A DNA stretch of 64,000 bases. Origin: Corticium candelabrum. Its lineage: Eukaryota; Porifera; Homoscleromorpha; Homosclerophorida; Plakinidae. Positions 19,501 through 31,000 of this stretch are shown here, piece after piece (position 1 is the first letter of the stretch; each line of letters opens with the position of its first letter). The notes under the pieces were generated by a model that had not been told where the DNA came from, searched no databases, and worked only from the letters and a program-made list of their open reading frames with translations. The stretch covers positions 1,310,621 through 1,374,620 of the forward strand of contig NC_085098.1 of assembly GCF_963422355.1 (NCBI RefSeq), read 5' to 3'. The position numbers were made by a program, and so were the translations under genes.

Positions 19501-22500
19501 CCCGCAAGAAAGCACCATCGATGTCCTCCAACTCTTCATCACACGTGACAGGAACCCGCACAAGACTGGACTGATCTTATGCAGCTGAAGGCATTGGAGC
19601 AACCAACTGTGTGGCACGCTGTCATAGGCTTTCTGGTAGTCCACCCAAGCCATGCTCAAGCTCTTGTGCCTGGTCCTACAGTCTTCGGTAAGCAGCTTGT
19701 TGATCAACAGCTGATCCTTTGCACCAAAAGATCTCTGTCGACAACCCTTCTGCTCCGGAGCCATGAGGTTTCTCTGATCCAAATGCCCTGCAATCCTCTG
19801 CCTGATGACTGAGGTGAGGGTCTTATAGAAGACAGACAGACACGTGATAGGCCGGTAATTTTTGGCCTGGTCAGTCTTGTCATTCTTAGGAATCAGAGTA
19901 GTTATTCCTTGAGACAACCAGTCGGGTACAGAGTCTGGATTCTGAACCAGCAGGTTGTAGTTACGAGTCAGATCAGTGTGAAGACACGTGATACACTTGA
20001 CCCAGAAACCATAAACCTTGTCTGGACCAGGAGACTTCCAGTTCCCCATCCTTTTGAGACACGATGTGACCTCATTGTCTGAGATAGGTAACCACTGCTG
20101 CTCATCTTTCCGGTGCGTCTCGTCATCGGTTTGACGTCTCAGCCAGAAGGCAGACTCATTGTGATGTACCTCAGTTTCTAGGATACCACCCCAATACTGT
20201 TCGATCTCAGACTCGGATGGCGGGGAAGTGACCCGGATAGTCTGCTTATCCAGCTCTCTGTAAAACCGTCCAGCATCTCGTTGAAACAAACCATTCTGGC
20301 GAAGTCTCTTACGATTCTTCTCCAGCCTCCTGGTCCGCTCGACCTTGGACTTAAGTTCCATTTTCAATCGATTGATGGAGACCTCACAACTCTCCGAACA
20401 GGAAATGCCCAACCGATGCCGAAGACGTCGGAGTTCATGTAACATACGAATGCCCGATGAACCCTTTCTAACCTCCAGCAACAGTGAGATCGCACGTCGA
20501 AGTGTGAGAATCTCCATATCCAGCCTTCGTCTTCATGTCGGTGTTTGAGAATTGGTTGACTTCGTCGTCTTTAAGCCCCGCCTTTTGGACACTAGCGAAG
20601 CAGCAGAGTATACCAGGTAACTGATTTCACTCATATCTGGTTCATCCTTCAACGAACTGATGATCGTGTTAAGATCACCAATAAGCTTCAGGGTTCCACT
20701 GTTCACAAAGATCCTTGGAAGGCATTGTCTCTCACAGATAGGAATTTGCCTGACTTTCTGCAACTCCTCAAGAAACTCTCGACGAAGTACAGGGTCCACA
20801 GCAGCATCACAATCAAGCGAAAGACCATCCTCCGTTTGGCAGCAGTCTGGACTGAGTTGAGATGAAGAAGTTTCCATCCTTTCTAGCCGAGAAGCTATAC
20901 TAGGATGTGTAGTCATCAGATCAGAGCTCACAGAGTCACAAGGGGATGGTGATTCCCCAACAGCACTGCACTGAACTGAATCCAAAGTGTCATCTACGGA
21001 TAGGATATCACCACTATCTCTTGCAGATGAGCAGTCCTTAGAGAGAACAGTGACTGACTGAACAAGGGAGCCATCTTCCAAGTGATTAGCAAACTCATGA
21101 TCTTCTTGCATCATTGACACGACAGGTTTCCCACCACGTGCAGCAGGCGCCATCCTGACTGAAGCCATGCAAGGTGACACATTGCCAAGCAAAGGCGTGA
21201 CAACTGAGCCATCAGCTGATAGAGCAGAAACCACATCCAACGCCGACATCTGCACACCAAGACAAACATCAGTCGTAACAGATAACAAACCTGAGACGGG
21301 CTTTCCATCCTGTGCGGCCTCGCGTTTAATCTCCTCCAACTCTGATTCAGTCAGACTTCCAGAAGTCAAGAGATATCGCTTCTGGTCTGCCAAACGCTGC
21401 TCAGAGACGTCAGTCAGAGAAGGATTTCGTTCACACCACAGCTGATGCATGGGTTTTCTGAAAGCAGAGAACTTGCATGACAACATCACGTAGTAATAAC
21501 AAAACATCACTTCCCTATTCATTTGTCGCGTCCATTTCCTTCGTCTTGTTGCATTGCCGTTCCTGTTAGCCGAACACAAGATTTGCTAGGAACGATGGGC
21601 ATCACAGTAGTCTCGTCAGCGGGATTTGAAGCCAAATTCAAATCAGACGCCACACGAGAGATAGTTCGACCAGTCGCCCTACGCCCAGAACTATTCCTGG
21701 TCTTCCGAACAGCTCCAGTGATTCCAGATGCCGACTTTTCGAGCCCTGTCCTGGTTTCCCGACAAGGAACGCGCTCCTCAGCTAGCTCTGAGACGAGCGA
21801 TACAGCTAGACGTCCATCTTCCATCAATATCCGGGTATATTTATGTGTCGTGCTCAACCAGATCAGTCTGGTTTGTAAAGTCTATTACAAGTACCGGAAG
21901 CAAACCCTGCTTCAGAAGTACTTAGACCATCACGGCTGTCTAGAAAGAAGACACGACTTTACGAAGGATCCGAGTAGATCCCAGAAGCACTGTTTTCTGT
22001 AAGTGCTGCAGGTTGTGATGACCTGGAATAATGTCCAGCCACTGTGCAATACCTGCGTGCACTGTGCCCAAAGCTCCCAAGACCACCGGAACCACCAGTG
22101 TTCGACAATGCCACATGCGGCTTATCTCCACTCGCAAGTCGCTGTACTTCGCCAACTTCTCAGCATGTTTCTTGCCAATGTTGCCATCAGCAGGACAGCT
22201 GATATCAATAAGAAGACAAGTGTTTGTCTTCCTATTTCTGAGACAGATGTCTGGACGATTGGCTTTGATCTTCCTGGCAGTGGGGATGGTGGTATCCCAC
22301 ATCATAGTAATGTCATCCGTCTCCACAAGCCTATCAGGATGATGCCGGTACAATCTGCTCTCCACTGGAACTCCAAAATGGCGACAAACGTCCCAGTGAA
22401 TGATGGATGCCACCTGATTGTGTTGATCAGTGTAGTCCGTCGGTGCCAAAGCACTACAGCCTGCCACAATGTGGTCGACTGTCTCCAGGCCTACACTGCA

Positions 22501-22543
22501 CATGCGGCAAGTAGGACTGACATCACGATGTAGAATCTTGCGC

Positions 22544-22586
<43 letters not shown>

Positions 22587-25050
22587 GTGTCGTTATGGCC
22601 CTCCATAATGGGCAAGTGGGGTCTTTACCCCATCTGGGCGCCCACCAATCCGGCAGGTGAGCCCAGCAGGGTACATGTTTCTGTGTAGTCCACGCGGCGA
22701 TCAATGAGTAGCCAATTCGATATACATTGCAGGCATTACGGTGACCACAAGCATTGGGACAGCACGCCTAGTGGATATCAATGACCACCAGAAAAGCACT
22801 GAACGTCATCGTCAACGGATTGTTCACCAGACCAGAGAAAGTCCCCAACGACTGAAACGAGTCATAGTCTCATGGATAAAGCTAGAGAAACATGAGAAAG
22901 ACAGACAAGTTTTATAATTTACTGTCGTCACTGGGGTTTGAACCCCCAAACCATTGAGTGGTAGCCATTGTCACTAACCACTAAGCCACGGCGGTGACTA
23001 TTATTATTATTATTGTGTCACTATGTCCCTCCATAATGGGCAAGTGGGGTCTTTACCCCCATCTGGGTGCCCACCAACCCGGCAGATGAGCCCAGCGGGG
23101 TACATGTTTCTGTGTAGTCCACACGGCGATCAATGACTAGCCAATTCGATATAGATTGCAGGCATTACGGTGACCGCGAACTCGATACAGCATGCCTAGT
23201 GGATATAAATGACCACCAGGAAAGCACTGAACGTCATCATCAACGGACCATTCGCCAGACCACAGAAACTCCCCAACTACTGAAACGACTGAAACGAGTC
23301 ATAGTCTCATGGATAACGCTAGAGAAACATGAGAAAGAAAGACAGACAAGTTTCATAATTTACTATCGTCACTGGGGTTTGTACCCCCAAACCATGGAGT
23401 GGTAGCCATTGTCGCTAACCACTAAGCCACGACGGTGACTTATTATGTCGTTATGCCCCTCCATAATGGGCAAGTGAGGTCTTTACCCCCATCTGGGTGC
23501 CCACCAACCCGGCAGGTGAGCCCAGCAGGGTACATGTTTCCGTGCAGTCCTTACGGCGATCAATGACTAGCCAATTTGATGTAGATTGCAGGCATTACGG
23601 TAACCACAAACATCGGTACAGCACACCTAGTGGATATCAATGACCACCAGGAAAGCACTGAACGTCATCATCAACGGACCGTTCGCCAGACCACAGAAAC
23701 TCCCCAACGACTGAAACGACTCATAGTCTCATGGATAAAGCTAGAGAAACATGAGAAAGAAAGACAGACAAGTTTCATAATTTACTATTGTCACTGGGGT
23801 TTGAACTCCCAAACCATGTAGTGGTAACCATTGTTGCTAACCACTAAGCCACGGCGGTGACTTATTATATATGTGTCGTGCTCAACCAGATCAGTCTGGT
23901 TTGTAAAGTCTATTACAAGTACCAGAAGCAAACCCTGCTTCAGAAGTACTTAGACCATCACAGCTGTCTAGAAAGAAGACATGACTTTAAGAAGGATCCG
24001 AGTAGATCCCAGAAGCACTGTTTTCTGTAAGTGCTGCAGGTTGTGATGACCTGGAATAATGTCCAGCCACCGTGCAATACCTGTGTGCACTGTGCCCAAA
24101 GCTCCCAAAACCACCGGTGTTTGACAATGCCACATGCGGCTTATCTCCACTCGCAAGTCGCTGTACTTCGTCGACTTCTCAGCATGTTTTCTGCCAATGT
24201 TGCCATTATTATGTGTCGCTATGCCCCTTATTATTATGTGTTGCTACGCCCCTCCATAATGGGCAAAGGGGGTCTTTACCCACATCTGGGCGCCCACCAA
24301 CCCGGCAGGTGATCCCAGCGGGGTACATGTTTCTGTGTAGTCCATACGGCGATCAATGACTAGCCAATTCGATATAGATTGCAGTCATTACGGTGACCAC
24401 GAACATTGGTACAGCACACCTAGTGGATATCAATGACCATCAGGAAAGCACTGAACGTCAACGGACCGTTCACCAGACCACAGAAACTCCCCAACGACTG
24501 AAACGAGTCATAGTCTCATGGATAAAGCTAGAGAAACATGAGAAAGAAAGACAGACAAGTTTCACAATTTACTGTCGTCACTGGGGTTTGAACCCCCAAA
24601 CCATGGAGTGGTAGCCATTGTCGCTAACCACTAAGCCACGGCGGTGACTTAGTATTATTATTATTGTGTCGTTATGCCCCTCCATAATGGGCAAGTGGGG
24701 TCTTTACCCCCATCTGGGCGCCCACCAGCCCGGCAGGTGAGCCCAGCAGGGTACATGTTTCCGTGCAGTCCATATGGCGATCAATGACTAGCCAATTCGA
24801 TATAGATTGCAGGCATTACGGTGACCGCGTACTCGATACAGCACGCCTAGTGGATATCAACGACCACCAGGAAAGCACTGGACGTCATCGTCAACGGACC
24901 GTTCGCCAGACCACAGAAACTCCCCAACGACTGAAACGAGTCATAGTCTCATGGATAAAGCTAGAGAAACATGAGAAAGAAAGACAGACAAGTTTCATAA
25001 TTTACTAGCGTCACTGGGGTTTGAACCCCCAAACCATGGAGTGGTAGCCA

Positions 25051-25097
<47 letters not shown>

Positions 25098-28000
25098 TTC
25101 CTGCGAATTACAAGCAACCATCTGCTGTTGCCAGCATAATGTTTTCCCTTGTTTGCTCTGCCTTTTTCAATCCTGGAACCTCTGACACTCATAATGACTG
25201 ATCTTAAGGAGAGCAAATCTCAGGCGTCAGCAGATCCAGTTGATTGTTGTAGCATATGAAGAGTCGTCTTTTTCAGCAGTTAACGAAGCTACCTTTCATG
25301 AAAATATCCGTCGATTGTTGAATCTTCCAATGACAGAAATATGACTGGAGTAAACAAGACATGTTCAGTTTCTATCGTACAAATCAACATCACTTTATGC
25401 CTGCCACAGTCGCCAAGAGTTAGAGAAAAAGAGAAAATATGAAAGAGAGAGTGATTGTATGAGGGCTGTTGGGTTAAAACTCGCATATCAAAAGAATTGT
25501 CTGGAATCTACCTCTTTAGAATCCATTTGCTTCAATATCTAGACGAGCTTTGTCATCGGTGGTAGCACAACAATTTGAAAGTTTTTCACTGTTTTACCAG
25601 TCAAGGGTTGCTACGTTGGTTCTATCTGGATATCATAGCATACATTGTGACAAATTTCGGTATTCTCAAATAAGACAAGACTGAGAATTTCTTACCACAG
25701 AAACATTCATCACTCAGGTGAGGAGGGTGCCAACCGTATCTGAGAGTGTGTCATGGAATGCCAATTTATGTTATGACAAGCCATGTTGTTCAATCAGGAG
25801 TGTTGTGAGACAGCTAGAAGCATTGTTTTTGCCAGTTTGGCAATTGTTTCATTTGCTGTGGTAAACTTTTTTCTAACATCTCTGCTTGTATCGTCATTTC
25901 TTTTGCTTGTGAGATCTCACAGTCGGTTTGCAGGAAACCTGTTGGTGAGAAGGATCTCCTAAATTTTCTTTTATTGAAGGATCAGATTGAGAACTGGTTG
26001 AGTGACTGTTTAGAGTAATCACATTGTGACGTTAGCAAGAGTGGGTTAAGGCATAAGCCTCCCATATGCAATGGCAAAGAAAAGAACTGTTGCTATCTGA
26101 TTCACTAGGAGCTGCACAACTGATGAGAGGGATTAACTTATGCTTGGTTCAATCATCAAATACAGCAAACACTGTTTAAACTGATGTAATTTAGGTTGTG
26201 TTATTTTTCTACCAAATTGTAGTTATCTGTACCTTCACATTATAGATACATACAAGTTTTATTGTACATGAAATTACTGTTTCAAAGACTTTGATTCCAA
26301 CTATGTTTAGGTACAATTATACAGTTATCCAGTACATTACTAAATCATTACAACTATGACATCTTATGTAAGAAGTGTATGTGAACACAAGTAGAAGGTG
26401 TACATGTTAATTTCTACTTTTTCATGTTACTCCTACATCTTTTGCAGATCTGTGGATGGCAACCACATGTTTTCTAGAAAAAATATGTAGGCTGCCTATG
26501 TGTACAACAACACGCCCACTCTTGATTTGACAAAACACACCTACAGTGCTCGAATTAAGGTTTCAACGTTGTGCGGACATATTCTTACGTAGCCAGCCCC
26601 TCCCCTTTTGATATCAAAAGTGGGAGAGGCTAGCTACGTGAGACTAAAATTTTAAATTGATTGGACTTCACAGCTAGAATTAGTTCAAACATATTTTCCA
26701 TCCTAACTAACTTACTCAGGAGCATCAAAACCTGATTTGTTTGGTATAACGCGCATTAATAAAAAAGGCAGTCAAATTTAACATGATGAGTGCAAAAGAT
26801 CAGTGTCATCATGCCTTATGATATCCATAAACAGTCAACAGCTACATGAGCACAAAAGTTCAGTAAGGTTTCACAAAAGCTGAGGCAATTTTTTGGCCAT
26901 TCTTGAAAGACACAACATTGGAAGTAATTTCTTCATTTTTACAACGACATTAGACAAGACATTTCAAAGCAGTCCAGCCATAGGTAGACCACTTCTGGTC
27001 TATAAACAGTACTAAGTATCCACAAGTCAACAGAGTTTGAGACTAAATTGGTCTCCCACAGGTTGTTTTTCATGACTTGTGATTTAAGTCTATGGATTAA
27101 GCAACATTACAAAATTTCTGTAACGAGATACGTAAGACAAATGTATTAAGCTAAATTTATTAATAGTAAAGCAGAAGTTGAGTCATGTTCTGTACTGATC
27201 ATAAGCACTTATATTCACTGTTAATTAACTATTAATTAGCCTTAAAGCAGCTTGTACTAATTGTTGTATCAGAGAGTAAATCAGTTACTACTTAGGCTTT
27301 TACTGACACTAAATTGTACAAGTTTATGTACAACGTACAAAACTAGTGCTTGTCAACAGTTCCCACCCAAACTTCCCAATCCTCAATAGGGTTCCTAGCG
27401 CATGAGTTAGTTAGGAAGGTATGACTATACAGCTACTAGAGGAAGTAGCCAATTAGCAAGGTCACTAAACGGTCCACCGCTGTGACATCAACTCACAGTC
27501 CTCATTGTTTCGCGGGCTGTTGGTTGGTATTCCTGACTCTTCTTCCCGTTCTGTGTCGTCTTGATAGCCTTTACGTTTACATAACCTCATTCTATTGTAA
27601 TATGACTTCTAATGGACAGTTTTGGAATATCACTTAACATCTGCTTGTGGTAAACAATTACAGCTGCATCATTACTGACTTTCGGGAGCAAAGTCAGCGC
27701 GAACAGAGAGTAGCCTCTGTAAATCTCTAGGATAGTGTACATACTATATAATTAAAAAGCGACAGAAGATTGAAGTTCACAGCAGACAAGTTAGGACATA
27801 GTTGGAGAACGCCGTACATATCATTACTAGAGCACGTGACTCGGGAATCCGTTTTACAAGACCGGTTGGGGTATACTACGTAGCTACTAGTAACTCATGT
27901 GTATCTCTTCTGACTAAACCATATACGAGAAATACTAATCTTACAACGAATCTTTTGATGTAGAGATGAAACACGTCGATTACAGTTGGCTGCACCTGTG

Positions 28001-31000
28001 ACGTAGTAATTATAATTCAATTATCAAATGAAGAGCGGCAATCACTTGGTAATAGACATCAGAAACATGCGGCAAAATGAATAGATGCTCATTGTGTAGC
28101 TAGCTGTAGTGGAAAATGATAAATCAAACCTTGAGAGCAAGACATTAGAGCTCCTTTACGGCATGTCTACAGTTGCGTTTCTAAAGTTTGACATCTTGTC
28201 CGAACGTTCTTCTTCGTGATCGGACAAACAACAAAAGTGTTCGGAAATGTCCAATGTCCGACCGCTATTTCGAGCACTGCACCCACATGATCACAGTTAA
28301 CTTAATAAAAGCTGCACAATGATGATGATGATGATGATGATGATGATGTAACATCATGTGCCATCTAAATATATGGAATAACATAGTTTATCAAGTCATC
28401 ATCATAAAGTGATATCTGACACATTTCTGATAACATTCCAGAAGTGATACTGGAGAACATGTATACATACAACACGTAAGGTGCTATCCACCCATAAATC
28501 AACTCAACAGAATGCTGTTAGTTAGAGTTGTTAGTCAGAGTTATTATTTCCCAGTTTTTTGGGAATTTGCACTAGCGAATTTGCATAGAGCATCCTAAGT
28601 ATTTTGTAAGACTGAGAAGTGCTGCTTTTACATAGGATACATAACTATGCATAGGAGTGGCAGCCCTGTCTGTGTCACTAGTAGACTTACCCTACAATTG
28701 GTATACAGGATTATTATTAGCTGGGTTTTCTATTAGCAAACGCATTTTCACTTCTAGATTGTTATGGTTTTTTCTATGTAATGGACAACTAATTGTGTTG
28801 AATCAATAGGTTACAATAAAAGTTTAGGTAGAAATATACTCTCATCAGCTAATCAGAATTGTGATAGTTTTATGAATTGCAGACAAACACTCGCCAAACT
28901 GAGAATCAACTAAACCTCTTGGAAGCTGGAGCTCATGCTGGAGTGAGTGAAGAAAAGCTCCATGAAGTAGTTCACAAGATGAAGGAACTTATTACATCAA
29001 GAGGAGACAAACTATTACTTGAAGCTCAAGCATTTTATGGTTCAAAGGTCTAAAACAGAAGTTGATTTTTAAATTTTGAAATAGATATTTGAATACTCTG
29101 GCTTTACTGCTTAGGTTGAAGATGCTGAAAAAAGAGGGAACTTTGAACTTTCAGCTTTACAACAAACAAATGATCATTTGCGCAACTCTTTGGAAGAAAT
29201 GACACTAGCATTTGAAAACCTTATATTCCAGGTACAAACAAGTCATTACATGTTAATCAATCTTAAGTTTGTTTAGCAATTAAGTGATCTCTTTTAATTT
29301 ATATTTACAAACTGTATTTCTATAGCGTCAAAGAAAGGAACAGAGGATAAATGAGATGCATGAACAAGTTCAGAAGATGCTTAATGACAAAGTACTGCTG
29401 ACTAGAGATGACACTGATTGTGAAGTAGCTGATGAAGTGGACCGATTTTATGGAATGGTGTTGCAAGCTCAAAATGAACTAACGTAAGCACGTGCTTAAT
29501 TAATAGCGGTGGTAGTAATGCAGTAGTTTGTTGTTGTGAGACGTGTACTCATATTTGAACAATTTTCCTACATACAGCATAATTGTAAAGCAAACAACTA
29601 ATAATTTTGGAAATAAAGTCGTACCCACTTGATTATTACTCCACCCCACCTCAATGGTTGGCCAGAGTATTGACACCTAAAGTTGTTAATTGGCAAAAGT
29701 GATTGATTTATTGACTTAATTAAACAGCATGTTGCTAAACTAATAGAGCTTCTGACCACCGCCACTGCCGAAAATATAGAAACCTAGTTTTCTATACCCT
29801 ATCTGAGTCATCAAAACCTCTGGCGCAAATGTAGCAAACAGTCACTGTGGAAAGTGCCAATTAGCACTAATTAAAGGACTAAGAGGTGTGAAAATCATAG
29901 AGCCTCGCCAAAGTAGTGGGTGGCTAGGGGCTTACTTGAGCCCTGGGGTAGTAATCAAGCAAGTACGGTATTACAGGCATTGATGTGAAATGTCAGAAGC
30001 ATATTGCATAGACATAGAAGACGCTGTTGGAGGTATGCGTGCTTCAGCTGTACAGAGTAGGATGCTATTTCTAATTGTTGTAAATGTGTTGATTGACAGC
30101 CTCTAAAACACATTATTAGTGATCGTAAAAGAGCAAGTAGTTGTTTCAGTAATTGTGTAGTAGTAGTTTTATTCAACATAACGTAGCATAATCCAATACA
30201 ACCAAGACTTATATAATCTATCTGCTAGAACCATTGCTCAGTCAACAAACTCAAACATATATTCTTGTAGCATTGCAACCCCAAACATTTAATCTGACCG
30301 AACTAGGCCAATTAAACCAAAAAATTGTAACCAATTGTAATTGTAATTAGTTGTCGTAATTGTAGTAGTATTTTGCTTTGCTGAGAGCTTTCTTCATGTG
30401 TCTACATGGCAGCAGATCAAGAAAGTTTTCAAACATTTTAAAGAATTGCATCCTCTTGGATTTGGCTGAGAGTCGCATGCTTCCTTGAACAGTGGCTAGT
30501 TGACATTGATATATCTATTTGTTATACAGATACTTTTATTGATACTGTTACAGTATTAGGTACAGAAGCAGTAACAGATCTTACATACATACGTGTTTAG
30601 CATTACTCAATACTGTAATAGTAGTTATATTTTATTGTCAAATATACCATTTGCTGTAGTAGTAGTTAGTTGGTGAAATTGGTTTATTTGGTCAGTTTAA
30701 TTGATTTTTTGGGTTGCAATGTTACAAAGGTATATGTTTGTGCTTGTTGACTGAGTACTGGTTCTAGCAGATGAATTATTGGGATGAGCCTTAGCGAGAC
30801 CCTTCCTATGTGTACTGTACTGTGTTGAGATGTGTGTTTGGTAAGAGCGACCAGAAATGATGTTGATTTTGAGCCAATCACAGACGTGATGGTTTGTGAT
30901 GTCAAAATGCAGGTGTAAGTGTAATATCTGTACGGCTTTCCAAGTTGCTGCATGCCAGTCCAACAGGACTAATAAGAGAACACACAAACAAGCTCGAGCT

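Larger units (their letters stand above)
17610..21838 (-). mobile_element. LINE copy L3, near-complete RLE-class non-LTR retrotransposon
   Basis: About 4.2 kb from its 5' side (about 21838, next to L4) to a 3' end reading TGAGCACGACACACATAATA on the minus strand. It has a Myb-like N-terminal segment, a reverse transcriptase with YMDD, a CCHC knuckle and a C-terminal PD-(D/E)XK-type endonuclease in one frame, broken by a single TGA at 20533-20535. This architecture is that of the R2/R4/Dong/NeSL/Hero group. Dong and R4 are known to use specific or TAA-repeat targets, which fits the TAA tails here. Clade assignment needs a tree. Confidence 0.9.
14372..25097 (-). mobile_element. 10.7-kb head-to-tail block of nested LINE and SINE copies
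   Basis: Five copies of one non-LTR retrotransposon (L1-L5) and nine copies of one tRNA-headed SINE (S1-S9), plus a 23-bp SINE stub (24206-24228), lie end to end, all on the minus strand. In minus-strand order: S9, S8, stub, L5, S7, S6, S5, L4, L3 (near complete), S4, S3, L2, S2, L1, S1. Most 3' ends abut the next unit through one or more TAA triplets, and four longer TAA runs remain. This is what repeated insertion into an element's own TAA tail would create. It lies in intron 2 of gene B, antisense to that gene. Confidence 0.9.
25098..28882. other. Intron 2 of gene B, distal part
   Basis: AT-rich unique sequence with no open frame of note and no recognisable protein similarity on either strand. 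It contains the palindrome at 26587-26639, a possible old TIR-bounded element (26544-28279) and a GAT repeat (about 28319-28348). The AG acceptor of gene B exon 3 is at 28881-28882. Confidence 0.55.

Noticed and set aside
14372..25097. CRISPR-like or satellite array
   Set aside because: Repeat units are about 415 bp SINEs and LINE pieces with TAA tails, not short regular repeats with unique spacers.
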